DNA from: Phaseolus vulgaris
Lineage: Eukaryota > Streptophyta > Magnoliopsida > Fabales > Fabaceae
Direction: 5' to 3'
Length of the DNA stretch: 64,000 nucleotides
Assembly: GCF_000499845.2 (NCBI RefSeq)
Contig: NW_027174126.1
Location: 1-64,000 of the forward strand
Part shown: piece after piece, positions 22,251 through 32,718 of the stretch
How the letters are laid out: each line of letters starts with the position of its first letter
How positions within the stretch are numbered: the first letter of the stretch is position 1
Notes under the pieces: generated by a model
Seen by the model: the letters and a program-made list of their open reading frames with translations, nothing else
Told to the model about the DNA's origin: nothing
Database searches by the model: none
Program-made: the position numbers and the translations under genes

Positions 22251-23315
22251 CTAGTCAAGGGGCAGTTGCAGCTGTGTGAAAGTCGGCCAGAACATCACAT
22301 CTGCCGAGCTTCCTTGGTCCACCAGTACTCGGTGGACCTTCCTTCCCGCTGTGACAAGCGAGATAACTATGGTATCGTTGTCGTGAGGCACAACGTCCCT
22401 GAGATCTTCCTTTGTGAACGTGATGTCCACATCTGGTGAGTGGTCCTCGAACATGTCCACTGTCATCACTGACCTTGCATATTTCTTCCTCTGTGATGCG
22501 GTGCATCCACCACCCGAGAAACCTCCAGCGATGCTGTGGATCTCTCCGAGAGTGGGCATCTCATGCTGCTGGGCCTCACCACCCGCCGGCTGAGAACTCG
22601 ACGCGCCCCCCGTCCTCCTGTTCAGCAGGTAATCGTTCAAGAAACCGCTCTTGACCAAGTCGTCGAGCTGGTACCCCAGTGCCAAACATGAATCAACGGT
22701 GTGACCAAAACTTTGGTCGAACTCGCACCAAGCGTCTGGTTTTGGTCCTAACACCTTGTCGCCCACTTTCTCAGGTGCCTTAAGCCTGGCTGCTTTGTTG
22801 GGAATGGCGATTAGATCCGCCAGCCCCATGACAAACTTATGCTTTGGTGGGCGATTGTACTCCCTGGGGCGCCCTGGGCCCCTTCCCTTGTTTTTCCTTT
22901 GATCATAAGGATGGCGAGTCCTTTGATCCCTCTTGGTCGCCGCCGTCTCCAGCACCCTCTGCGGCTGGATCCTGGTCTGGGCACATGGCCTAGCTGGGGC
23001 CACGCTTGCTCTCTTCTCGGCGACTTCGCTCTCGTCGGCGATGTGGGCCACCGCAAGTCGCCTAACCTCAGCAAACGTGGCGGGGTGAGCCCTAATCAGC
23101 GCCTCACAGAAAGGTCCCGGCAGCACGCCCTTTTTGAAGGCGTATACCTGCATCTCCTCGTCTTTGGCTGGCGAGCGGACCATCTGCGCTCCAAAGCGAT
23201 TCAAGTAGTCCCTGAGGGACTCTCCCTGGTACTGCCTTATGTCGAAGAAGTCATAAGACACCCTAGGCGGCACCTTGTTCACAATGTACTGCTCGACGAA
23301 AAGCTTCGAAAACTG
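22251..23315 (-). pseudogene. Tat gag C-terminal part and protease remnant
   Basis: Open from 23,282 to a TAG at 22,251-22,253 (LD*LRPY; the sister has DQLRPY, CAG). It contains RQYQGESLRDYLNRFGAQ, the FDQSFGHTVDSC region, IAGGFSGGGCTASQRKKYAR and the protease site VDQGSSADVMFWPTF. A TAG at 23,316-23,318 separates it from the upstream gag segment. Confidence 0.8.
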
Positions 23316-23845
23316 CTAGAAATTGGTTATGTGACCTATAGGCAAACTCACAAACCATTCCAGCACTGTTCCCTGGAGCGTGCTCACAAACATCTTGCAG
23401 TACACAGCATTCGAGCCTCCTGACAGCATCATCTGCATGTGGAACGTGGTGAGGTGCGCCTCAGGGTCCTCCAGGCCGGTGAAAGAAGCCTTCACAGGTA
23501 CCACGCTCGCAGGGATAGGGAAAACACGAGGTGGCATAGGGAAACAGCCTGAGCAAACGGCATAGGGAAAACACGAGGTGGCGACGACGGCGCGACCTCT
23601 TCAACGACTAGGCGTCCTCTCTGCTCCTCAAGAGCTTGACGCAACTCCTTAGTCACTTTGCTGAGCTCTTCATTCCTGGCCTGAGAGGCGACCAGGTCCT
23701 CATGCATCTTCGCCTGCTCTATGGGCGAGGCCTCCACATTCGCCTGCAGCGCACGCATGATCTCCATCATCTGCGCCATGGTCATGGCGCCTTCTGTAGC
23801 AACTGGCACAACGGGACTTGAACGGTTGCTTCTCATTTTTCTCAT
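23316..23845 (-). pseudogene. Tat gag N-terminal remnant, frameshifted by a 47-bp duplication
   Basis: Starts MRKMRSNRSSPVVPVA like the copy at 31,073. It has a coiled-coil segment (MHEDLVASQARNEELSKVT) and then PPRVFPMPF. A 20-bp word at 23,516-23,535 is repeated at 23,563-23,582. This 47-bp duplication shifts the frame, and homology resumes as PPRVFPIPASVVPVKASFTG. Confidence 0.75.
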
Positions 23846-24241
23846 GAAAACTCCGCGAAACGAAATTCAACGAACAGAACCTTCTCCAGCAAACGATCGA
23901 TCCAGCGATCAATCGGTCAGAAACTTTCAAACTCCCACGAGCTTCCGAAAACGCAGCTGCGACAGCATGCTGATAGATCGAACGTCGAAACCTTCACAGA
24001 AACTTGCAACTTCACCACGAAACTTCCGCTTCTCCAGCAAGCTCCCAATTCACTAACCAGAAACGCAATCGAACGGAAAAAAAGCTCCGAACAACCGATT
24101 GAAAACCGCGCAAACAGCAAGAAACTCCAAGAATCTGATCGAAAGCTTGAGCGAACGGTGGAAAACTTCACACTACCGATTGAAACCCAAACGAACGGCA
24201 GAAAACTCGAATTCACCGAACAAAACTCGAGCGAACGGTGG
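23846..24241 (-). other. Repetitive untranslated leader of the Tat element
   Basis: Non-coding, with variant repeats of GCGAACGGTGGAAAAC and ACTCGAATTCACCGAAC (on the plus strand). Related units recur at 32,719-32,815 in another Tat leader. It is interrupted at 24,242 by an LTR of the same superfamily in the opposite orientation. Confidence 0.5.
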
Positions 24242-25026
24242 TGTACCGCCCTGGTGGTCAGGAGTGACGACGTGGCATCCTGCTACAGTATAGGCGTGTT
24301 GGCAAGGCGCCAGGTTGGCAAAAGGGAAGGAAGTCGGGGGGCTCGTGTAGTCGCCAGTTGTTATATTGGCGTGTTCCGATTTCCAGCTTACCAGAATCGG
24401 CGATCAGCAGTTTAAGGATGAAGTCGCCAGATGTAGATTCAGGCGACCTAGTCATCGGAGATCGCAATCGCCAAAGATGAAGGAGAAGCAGATTATGAAG
24501 GCGGCCGGCGAGACCACAGGTAAGGTGTATGAAGGCCCCTAACTCGCCAGTTCCAGTAGAGATCGCACTCCCAAGTTAGCTATGCACTGGGCAGTACCAT
24601 GCATAAGTAACTTAGCCAAAATGAGAGTAGAAGCAGCGCCAAGTCAAGGAGGCTCCAGATGATGGCACGTGTACGATTGGATGCGAGCCACGTGTCCAGG
24701 TCTGTAACTGCCAGGAGAGAGAAAACAACCAGGTATATAAGAGTTCTCAACGAACTTTCTGAGGTACGCACGTTCAGATTATACTCTTTACGCTTGCGAG
24801 TTATAGAGCTGACTGTGAGAGAGGATTTGCACGGTTCTTGTTCTCTTAGTATTTGGTGATACTGTCACTGACTTGGGCGTTGGAGTGCGATCGGCCGCAG
24901 CGGCGCCGCTCTATTTCTTTGCAGGTTCTTGAGGTGGATCTCGAAGAGGAACGGAGGTTCGAAGCGGTGCACACGTCGATCCCTTGACGAGGCAGTTTCC
25001 AGCGTTCTGGTCAACAGGCAGGATCA
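24242..25026 (+). repeat. Tat 5' LTR, plus orientation (785 bp)
   Basis: Starts TGTACCGCCCTGGTGG and ends AACAGGCAGGATCA, followed at once by the GGCGCCCACCGTGGGG primer-binding region. TATA box at 24,734. This fixes the 3' border of the LTR family and shows this copy is a 5' LTR. Confidence 0.85.
24734..24740 (+). promoter_or_regulatory. LTR TATA box
   Basis: CCAGGTATATAAGAG in the LTR, conserved in position with 10,777 and with 33,218 on minus. Confidence 0.65.
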
Positions 25027-25046
25027 TCAGGCGCCCACCGTGGGGC
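25027..25046 (+). other. Primer-binding region of the Tat element
   Basis: TCAGGCGCCCACCGTGGGGC follows the LTR end. The same motif follows the LTRs at 32,908 and 34,276. The motif is common after plant Tat/Athila 5' LTRs; the exact tRNA was not assigned. Confidence 0.6.
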
Positions 25047-25247
25047 CGTGTAAAACTTGCTCCCATCCACAGCGTGAGTTCTTGGAAGTTTTCGAAGTTT
25101 CTTGCGTGATTGTGTGCTGGTGCAACCATCGTTCGCTGTTTGCTTGAGTTTCGTTCGGTAAATTCGCGTTTTATACCGTTCGTTTGGCTTTTCGATCGGT
25201 GGAACGAGGTTTCCTGCTGTTTACACGTAATCTGTTTGGTGGAAGTT
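25047..25247 (+). other. Tat leader, left part, split by the insertion at 25,248
   Basis: Non-coding leader. It continues at 30,883 after the inserted element. Positions 25,243-25,247 are the left copy of the AAGTT target-site duplication. Confidence 0.75.
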
Positions 25248-26227
25248 TGATGGATATCCACTAGGAGAGGATTTTATTAATGAAGGAAGAGGATTTTCAC
25301 CTACACATTTGAAGTTCTTCCTTCTAGTCTTCTCACAAATTAAAAGAAGTCAAAGAGAAGATCAAGCCTAAAGATAAAGAAGTCTACAAACTCTCAAATA
25401 ATAGGCTTCATATTAAATATCTCTCTTTATAGTTTCTTTTAAATTGTAAATAATATAGAATAATGTTTAGAAAGGTGCTTAGAGGGAAACATGAGACACC
25501 TCTTTTGTAAAAGCATCTTTAGGCTTTAGCTTAGCAAATTCTAGAAGCTTGGGGAGTGCGCTTAGTAAGGGGGTGTGATCTTAGGAGTTTTTTGGGTAGC
25601 TTAGGGAATAAGCTATGTAAATGACCAGCCCTTACTCCTATAAAAGGAGGGCTTAGGTCCTTCACAATTCAGATTGGAATTTTATAGTAGAGAGACTATA
25701 CTCAATTTTGGAGAGAATTTGTGAGTTTTGAGTCTTCCTCTTCTTTGCCTTATCTTGTGAGCTATGGTGAGCTTCAAGTGGTGGCACTCCATCACTTATC
25801 TTGGTTCAAGGTTCCAAGTGGCGTGAATGGCTTCTTCCAATTCTCAAAATCCAGCAAGCATCTTCTTCTATAAGTGTTCTTCTTCCCTTTTCTTCAATTT
25901 TCCATTCGGTAGTTTTGATTCCTAGAGTTTACTCCTTTTTCTACCGTTTAATTTTGTGTTTCCAGCATTGTGTTCTTAATTCTGTTTTGGTTCAGTAGCT
26001 AGCTTTTAAATTCTGTCCAGTTTTAATTCTTGTTCTTCTTTCCTTTTGTTTTGATTCAATTTGACAATACATGGACTTCCATATGAGTCTTGGTTGGTGC
26101 TTAGTTTTGGTGAGTTCTTGAATTTAGAACATTGATCCAATTCTAAAGTAAAGTGCCTTTCAAATCCAGCTCAAGTTGTTCCTAAGAATGTCAAGAATCA
26201 TGTGTTCTTGTAGTTACATTCACATCA
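25248..26227 (+). repeat. 5' LTR (980 bp) of the complete element
   Basis: Same length and apparently same sequence as 29,903-30,882 (offset 4,655). TATA box TCCTATAAAAGGAG at 25,639-25,645. Confidence 0.93.
25639..25645 (+). promoter_or_regulatory. LTR TATA box
   Basis: CTCCTATAAAAGGAGG, itself a near-perfect inverted repeat around the TATA; repeated at 30,294-30,300 in the 3' LTR. Confidence 0.65.
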
Positions 26228-26229
26228 TG

Positions 26230-26243
26230 TGGTATCTAGAGTC
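26230..26243 (+). other. Primer-binding site (tRNA-iMet type)
   Basis: TGGTATCTAGAGTC two bases after the LTR, resembling the usual TGGTATCAGAGC of plant elements primed by initiator methionine tRNA. Confidence 0.75.
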
Positions 26244-27575
26244 TAGGCTTGTTTTTGCTTAATTCTTGAGTTGTATTGCACTTCACTTTCAAGAGCTCTT
26301 TAATTCAAGTTGTTTACCATTCTGTTTTAGGATTTATTTGAGTTTTCTTGCTGTTTTCTTTTGTTACACCATGTGTTTGTGAAAAGGACTTTAGCACTCA
26401 TTGTTCATATGAGTATGGCTGCTCTTTTGGAATGGCATTCTCCTTCCTAGAGCTGACCTTAAGCTTCCTTTCACTTGTGGTTATATCTTGTTATATGTCT
26501 TTTAATTTTGTAATCATGTCAAGTTTTGTCTTAGTCATGTTATTCCATAATTGTCATTACTTCTAGTAGTACTTTTATTGCTTTAATTGTTTCTTGCTTT
26601 GGTTTACTTTCTGTTTTTGAGTTTATTGCTTGATCCTTTGTGCATTTTCCTTTTTAGATTTGAGTTCATGCTTGTATTTTCATTCTATACAAGTTCCTTT
26701 ACACAATTTCCATTATGTCTTTGCTAGTTCATCATACTGTTTTTCATTCCTAAATAGGCTCCTCTGTTTTCTTACAAACGTGCTACTGTTTTCAATTTAC
26801 TGCAATTAATTGGCTCATAGGAAATTTCTGAAAATTTGGATTTACATACTTCAAAGTGTTACAAAAGCATAGAAAAAAGAATCACTCAAAAATTCCAAGT
26901 ACACAAAAAATGATAAATAAAATACGAAAAGTGTACAATACTGCCGAAAAGAATACGGTAATTGGGCAGCAATTTTGAAAAATTTATTTCTCTCAATTGG
27001 CTTACTGTTTTTACCTCATTCCAGTGCCATTTTTGAGTTAAGACATTGAAGTTTCTGTGGTTAATTTTTCACATTCCAGTTCGCTTTCAATCGGTACAGT
27101 TAAATCTGTAAACATAGCACAGTTTGCTTTTAAAAAAAAAAAATTCCAGTAGCTGTTTTCTGTTTTCTTTAATCTACTCTAGCACTTTTCTTTAGGACTC
27201 TTTTTGTGTGCCTTCTTTATTCATTGAGTTCCTTATTTTTCTTGATTGTCTTTCATTCATATTCTTTCTAGTTTGTCATACATTACTCTCTGTTTTTGGT
27301 TTAGCTTTTATTGTTTACACCTTTTTCTTGCTTGTCTTTTTGTTCTTCTTAAAGTTGTGTGGAGACTTGTTCTTAAGTAAGTTGGTTTGCTGTAACATAT
27401 TTCACTTGAAGCTACTCCATTTCACAAGCAAGGCTTGGTTGAGGACAAAATATTTTCTTGGAGTGGTTTGAGTGCTTTCTTGGGCATTTTCCAGCAACCT
27501 ATATCTCACTGTTTTTAATTGTTTAACAAGTTTCTTTCACTGTTTTTGTTTGCTGTTTTTGTGTATTTTCTGCTC
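26244..27575 (+). other. Untranslated leader of the complete element
   Basis: T-rich leader of 1.3 kb with many short ORFs that look random in composition. No conserved coding content is seen. Confidence 0.6.
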
Positions 27576-30026
27576 ATGGCTCATTTCTCTAGTGGAGAGT
27601 CCTCCAAACCGTGCTCACCACAAAAGGCAGCCCTTTATGAAGACTTAAAGAATGCCAAGCAATCCAATGCTCACTATCTTGAGGTGATAAGGAAGATGGA
27701 AGCACGGCTCCAAAGTTTGGAGTTAAACCGAGAAGAAATGCATCAAAACCGTGAGAGAAGAACTCCTCCTCCTAGTCGGCATTCTTCAAGGCACTCCCAT
27801 GGTTATTATGAAGATAATCCAAGGCCAAGACATCATCACCATGAAGAGAGGCGCCAACATGTGGCTGGCCCTTGTTCTCCAAATGTAAAACTTCCTAGTT
27901 TTAGTGGTGATAGTGATCCCAATGTATACTTAGGATGGGAGGCTAAGGTTGACCAAATTTTTGATGTAAATGGGGTTAGGGATGAGCATAGGGTTAAGTT
28001 AGCTTCTTTAGAATTTTTGGACTATGCCATGCAATGGTGGCATCAATACCTCATGGACATTGACCTACACAAGAGGCCGCCCGTGGTCTCTTGGAACGAT
28101 TTGAAAGCATGTTTACGCGCTAGATTCGTACCCCCACACTTTAGGAAAGACCTAATGTTGAAACTCCAACGGTTTCATCAAGGCACGCTAAGTGTGGATG
28201 ATTACTTTAAACAACTAGACACGCTTTTAATTCGACTTAATATGGATGAGAGTGAGGAAGCTAAGATAGCTAGGTTTGTGAGTGGCCTTCGAAGGGACAT
28301 TCAAGACGTGGTAGAGTTACAAGAATATTCTTCTTTGGAAAATGTGGTGCACCTTGCTAGCAAAATTGAAAATCAACTTGCAAGGAAAAATGCTTTCAAA
28401 AATTCTTCTAAGGATAACTACTACCACTCTTCTTGGAAAAATAAAAATAACTCTTTTTCAAATATCCCTTCTAAGGACTCTACTTTCAAACCTAGAGAGT
28501 CTAAGCCTTCCACTTCCAATTCTAGGCCTAAATCACCACCTAAATCGTCTAGTAAGAAGTGTTTTAAATGCTTAAGCTATGGACATATTGCTTCTAATTG
28601 CCCTTCTAAACGAGCTATGTATATGCATGATGGGGTAGATAGTAGTGAGCATGGGTCCGAATCTTCTAGACATTCCTCACCTTCTAGATCCCCAAGTGAG
28701 AGTGAAAGTGAAAGCCCACATGAGGGTGACCTATTAGTAATAAGACGCATGCTTGGACAAGTTTTAAAACCTTTTGATGAAACTCAAAGAGAAAATATTT
28801 TTCATTCAAGGTGTCTTATTAGTGATAGAGTATGCTCTTTGATTGTGGATGGGGGGAGTTGTGCGAATGTGGCAAGCACAAGAGTGGTAGACAAACTTGG
28901 ATTGCCTACCATCTCTCATGCCAAGCCCTACAAGTTACAATGGTTGAGTGAGGTGGGTGAGATAGTTGTTAACAAGCAAGTCCTCATTACATTTTCTATT
29001 GGTAAATATAAAGATGAGGTCTTGTGTGATGTTGTCCCAATGGAAGCCACACATATTCTTTTAGGTAGGCCATGGCAATTTGATAGAAAAGTTTTTCATG
29101 ATGGCTTTACCAACAAAATGTCTTTTCACTTCCATGGACACAAAGTCACTCTTAAGTCTCTCTCTCCAAAGGAAGTACATGAGGACCAAGTTAAAATGAG
29201 AGAAAAAAGAGAGAAAGAAAATGATATAAAAAATTCCAAGAGAAGCCTTCTCATGTCCACACAACAAGTTAAAAGGGTAATAGTTACTCAAAAGCCTATT
29301 TTTTTAGCTATTCCTAGGACTATTGACTGTGAGTCGGCTAAGGATAGTCCCACATGTTTGGACAATTTGGTAAAGGACTGTGAAGATGTGATTCAAGATC
29401 CTCCTAAAGGCTTACCACCTTTAAGAGGGATTGAACACCAAATAGACTTAATGCCCAGGGTTTCTTTACCACATCGTTTAGCATATAGGACCAATCCCAA
29501 AGAAACTCAAAAAGAAAATGAAAAGGAAATTGAAGTACATGATAAACCGAGTCTTAATACCTTCTCAACTCAATCACTTTTGTTGACTCGTGCTACGCCT
29601 ACAAGGTCTTCTTCTTCTTTGTCATTTTCATTGCCTAAGGTTCCTACTTCCACACCATATTGGATAAAGAATGTTAAGGATGATTTTTTCATATTTCCTA
29701 TTTTACCAAATAATATCATTCCTAAACAATCTTTTCCAACATGGTCTGTGTATAGACCATCTTTTTCTGAACTCCCAACATTTCAAAGTGATAAGTCATG
29801 TTTGCCCATTTCTTCTTGTCTTCTCTTATATAATAGCAAACTGACTTTGTTTTATGCAGGAGTACTGAATTCGTGGACGAATTCTCTCCAACTCGGGGAG
29901 TATGATGGATATCCACTAGGAGAGGATTTTATTAATGAAGGAAGAGGATTTTCACCTACACATTTGAAGTTCTTCCTTCTAGTCTTCTCACAAATTAAAA
30001 GAAGTCAAAGAGAAGATCAAGCCTAA
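27576..30026 (+). CDS. CRM-type gag-protease polyprotein, pol deleted, reading into the 3' LTR
   Basis: The frame is open from 27,519, but the Met at 27,576 (MAHFSSGESS) is the better start because the 19 residues before it are hydrophobic leader-like noise. Residue numbers here count from 27,519. Domains are a coiled-coil and His-rich N-terminus, gag (about 125-290: LPSFSGDSDPNVYLGWEAKV, QWWHQYLMDIDLH), CCHC knuckle CFKCLSYGHIASNC (about 348), protease site IVDGGSCANVAS (Asp about 444) and CDVVPMEATHILLGRPWQFD. A short RT-start echo follows ([20 protein letters not shown]), then about 200 residues unlike pol. The last about 40 codons are read from the 3' LTR. There are no stops. It could supply capsid and protease but needs RT and integrase in trans. 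Confidence 0.85.
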   Translation: MAHFSSGESSKPCSPQKAALYEDLKNAKQSNAHYLEVIRKMEARLQSLELNREEMHQNRERRTPPPSRHSSRHSHGYYEDNPRPRHHHHEERRQHVAGPCSPNVKLPSFSGDSDPNVYLGWEAKVDQIFDVNGVRDEHRVKLASLEFLDYAMQWWHQYLMDIDLHKRPPVVSWNDLKACLRARFVPPHFRKDLMLKLQRFHQGTLSVDDYFKQLDTLLIRLNMDESEEAKIARFVSGLRRDIQDVVELQEYSSLENVVHLASKIENQLARKNAFKNSSKDNYYHSSWKNKNNSFSNIPSKDSTFKPRESKPSTSNSRPKSPPKSSSKKCFKCLSYGHIASNCPSKRAMYMHDGVDSSEHGSESSRHSSPSRSPSESESESPHEGDLLVIRRMLGQVLKPFDETQRENIFHSRCLISDRVCSLIVDGGSCANVASTRVVDKLGLPTISHAKPYKLQWLSEVGEIVVNKQVLITFSIGKYKDEVLCDVVPMEATHILLGRPWQFDRKVFHDGFTNKMSFHFHGHKVTLKSLSPKEVHEDQVKMREKREKENDIKNSKRSLLMSTQQVKRVIVTQKPIFLAIPRTIDCESAKDSPTCLDNLVKDCEDVIQDPPKGLPPLRGIEHQIDLMPRVSLPHRLAYRTNPKETQKENEKEIEVHDKPSLNTFSTQSLLLTRATPTRSSSSLSFSLPKVPTSTPYWIKNVKDDFFIFPILPNNIIPKQSFPTWSVYRPSFSELPTFQSDKSCLPISSCLLLYNSKLTLFYAGVLNSWTNSLQLGEYDGYPLGEDFINEGRGFSPTHLKFFLLVFSQIKRSQREDQA

Positions 30027-30882
30027 AGATAAAGAAGTCTACAAACTCTCAAATAATAGGCTTCATATTAAATATCTCTCTTTATAGTTTCTTTTAAATT
30101 GTAAATAATATAGAATAATGTTTAGAAAGGTGCTTAGAGGGAAACATGAGACACCTCTTTTGTAAAAGCATCTTTAGGCTTTAGCTTAGCAAATTCTAGA
30201 AGCTTGGGGAGTGCGCTTAGTAAGGGGGTGTGATCTTAGGAGTTTTTTGGGTAGCTTAGGGAATAAGCTATGTAAATGACCAGCCCTTACTCCTATAAAA
30301 GGAGGGCTTAGGTCCTTCACAATTCAGATTGGAATTTTATAGTAGAGAGACTATACTCAATTTTGGAGAGAATTTGTGAGTTTTGAGTCTTCCTCTTCTT
30401 TGCCTTATCTTGTGAGCTATGGTGAGCTTCAAGTGGTGGCACTCCATCACTTATCTTGGTTCAAGGTTCCAAGTGGCGTGAATGGCTTCTTCCAATTCTC
30501 AAAATCCAGCAAGCATCTTCTTCTATAAGTGTTCTTCTTCCCTTTTCTTCAATTTTCCATTCGGTAGTTTTGATTCCTAGAGTTTACTCCTTTTTCTACC
30601 GTTTAATTTTGTGTTTCCAGCATTGTGTTCTTAATTCTGTTTTGGTTCAGTAGCTAGCTTTTAAATTCTGTCCAGTTTTAATTCTTGTTCTTCTTTCCTT
30701 TTGTTTTGATTCAATTTGACAATACATGGACTTCCATATGAGTCTTGGTTGGTGCTTAGTTTTGGTGAGTTCTTGAATTTAGAACATTGATCCAATTCTA
30801 AAGTAAAGTGCCTTTCAAATCCAGCTCAAGTTGTTCCTAAGAATGTCAAGAATCATGTGTTCTTGTAGTTACATTCACATCA
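29903..30882 (+). repeat. 3' LTR (980 bp) of the complete element
   Basis: Matches the 5' LTR. Preceded by a short purine tract CTCGGGGAGTA and followed by the AAGTT duplication. The gag-protease ORF ends 124 bp inside it. Confidence 0.93.
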
Positions 30883-31072
30883 AAGTTCAAGTTCTTTTGC
30901 TCGTTTGGTTGTCCGCAGGGAAGCGGCGGTTTCTGGTGAAGTTGTGGTTTTCTTTAAAGGCTTACGGTGTTCTTGAGTTTTCTTGCGCAGTTTCGCACTG
31001 TTTTCTCCGATTGATCGCTGATTCGATCGTGGTTGAAGTGTCGTTCGCTGCTTTCTGAGATTCGCTGAGTTC
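30883..31072 (+). other. Tat leader, right part
   Basis: Continuation of the leader interrupted at 25,247. It starts with the second AAGTT and leads to the gag start at 31,073. Confidence 0.7.
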
Positions 31073-31435
31073 ATGAGAAAAATGAGAAGCAATCGTTCAA
31101 GTCCAGTTGCGCCCGTTGCTGACGAAGGCGCCGCCGCCATGACCATGGCGCAGATGGCAGAGATGATGCGTTCGTTGCAGGCAACTGTGGAAGCCTCACG
31201 CGTAGAGCAGGCGAGAATGCATGAGGACCTGGTCGCCTCTCGCGCCAGGAACGAGGAGCTCAGCAAGGTGACTGAGGAGCTGCGTCAAGCTCTTCAGGAG
31301 CAGCAAGGGCGTTCTTCTGCTGAAGAGGTGGCGCCGTCGACGCCACCTCGTGTTTTCCCAATGCCTTTTGTTCAGGCGATTACTGACACGCCTATTCCCA
31401 CGAGCGTGGTTCCGGTCAAGGCTGTCTTTACCTGA
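31073..31435 (+). pseudogene. Tat gag N-terminal fragment
   Basis: About 120 codons, MRKMRSNRSSPVAPVADEG, then a coiled-coil stretch (EQARMHEDLVASRARNEELS) and PPRVFPMPF to SVVPVKAVF. This closely matches 23,316-23,845. Homology ends at 31,432, where a 47-bp tandem repeat belonging to an inverted element begins, so gag is cut before its core domain. Confidence 0.8.
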
Positions 31436-31590
31436 GGACTTAAAAACTTTAACTGATGCCTCCAATCGCCGAAAAACGATGAGGACTTAAAAACTTTAAC
31501 TGATGCCTCCAATCGCCGAAAAACGATGAGGACTTAAAAACTTTAACTGATGCCTCCAATCGCCAAAAAACGATTAGGACTTAAAAACCT
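31433..31590. repeat. 47-bp tandem repeat, about 3.4 copies
   Basis: Units start at 31,433, 31,480, 31,527 and 31,574, each beginning TGAGGACTTAAAAACTTTAA or a close variant. The first three are identical or nearly so. It lies in the pol-distal spacer of the minus-strand Tat element. Confidence 0.85.
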
Positions 31591-31832
31591 TTTAGAAAGC
31601 ACGCGATATATCTTTACTTGCCTTAAATCACGTATAAGTGACAAGGTCTTTCTTCAAAACTTTTGGAAAATAGCACACATGCAATCTGAAAACGCCTTAT
31701 ACTTCGAAAACTCTTCTTTTATTGGGTGGCCTCGTTAAAAACCCTCCTTAGGGAAAAAAGAGTGCCCCCTTCAAACTGTTTCATCAGAGACATTGTAATA
31801 CGACTTTGTGTTTGTCTTTACTTACAAAGCTC

Positions 31833-32705
31833 TTAACTGTAGTACAACTTCAGGTGTGTGGCGTTCCAGGTGCGAGGAATCGCCCCTCCTTCCAGCGTCT
31901 CTAAGCGGTAGGCACCGTTCCCGAGCGCCTCGGTTATTCTGAACGGTCCAGTCCACTTGGGTGACAGTTTATTCTCCATCTCGTACTGGTGGGCCTTCCT
32001 CATCACCAAGTCGCCTTCTCTAAACTGCCTTGGCATCACCTTCGAGTTGTATCTTCGCTCAACCCTTCTCTTCACGGCTTCAGCCTTCAACCTCGCCTCT
32101 TCCCTGACCTCATCCAGCAGATCCAGGTTCAGCCTTCTCTCTTCATTCGAGTCTTCCTCTACAAAGTTCTGGAATCTCGGCGAGCTCTCCTGGATCTCCA
32201 CTGGAATCATGGCATCACACCCATAGACCAAGCTGAACGGGGTCTCATGGATTCCTGACTGCTCGGTGGTGTGGTACGCCCAGACTATACGGGGCACCTC
32301 CTCAGCCCAACTTCCCTTGGCTTTCTCAAGCCTTCTCTTCAAACCTTTCAACAACACCTGATTAGCTGACTCCACCTGGCCATTTGTCTGAGGGTGCTCG
32401 ACGGATGCAAACACTTGTTGAATTCCCACCCCTTCACAAAGCTTCTTCAACAGGTGGCTTGCAAACTGCGTCCCATTATCCGACACCAGGCGTTTAGGCA
32501 CTCCAAACCGGCACACGATGTTCTTCCACACGAAACCCTCGATCTTGTGTGCGGTGATCTGGGCCACTGGTTCTGCTTCAATCCACTTGGTGAAATACTC
32601 AATCGCCACCACCAAGTACTTCATCTGCCTGATCGCCAGCGGGAAAGGTCCCAGGATGTCGATTCCCCAAGTATGAAACGGCCAAGGGCTATAGATCGAC
32701 TTCAA
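31833..32705 (-). pseudogene. Tat integrase core and C-terminal remnant
   Basis: 290 open codons. The DDE triad is complete: D16 (WGIDILGP), D76 (SDNGTQF), E112 (NGQVESANQ), spacing 59 and 35. The zinc finger and everything upstream are missing. The C-terminal domain LSPKWTGPFRITEAL and the end THLKLYYS are present. It is open but headless, joined to leader sequence at about 32,710. Confidence 0.8.
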
Positions 32706-32718
32706 CTCCTCGGATCAG

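Larger units (their letters stand above)
19802..24241 (-). mobile_element. Tat-lineage element fragment, minus strand (leader to RNase H)
   Basis: Contains, right to left, a repetitive leader (23,846-24,241), gag, protease, RT and dual RNase H. Integrase, antisense ORF and both LTRs are missing: the left end is cut by the CRM LTR at 19,801 and the right end by the plus-strand Tat LTR starting at 24,242. At least five frame breaks make it non-functional. Confidence 0.8.
25248..30882 (+). mobile_element. Complete young CRM-type non-autonomous retrotransposon (5,635 bp) with AAGTT target-site duplication
   Basis: Two 980-bp LTRs (25,248-26,227 and 29,903-30,882) show no difference in the stretches I compared. 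They begin TGATGG, end ACATCA and are flanked by AAGTT at 25,243-25,247 and 30,883-30,887. Inside are a TGGTATC primer-binding site at 26,230, a leader and one long gag-protease ORF. RT, RNase H and integrase are missing. It is inserted in the leader of a Tat element. It is the only element in the window with both intact ends and a target duplication. Confidence 0.93.

Noticed and set aside
25801..25998. 65-codon ORF present identically at 25,801 and 30,456
   Set aside because: Lies inside the two LTR copies of one element, so identity follows from LTR duplication. Composition looks like untranslated sequence.
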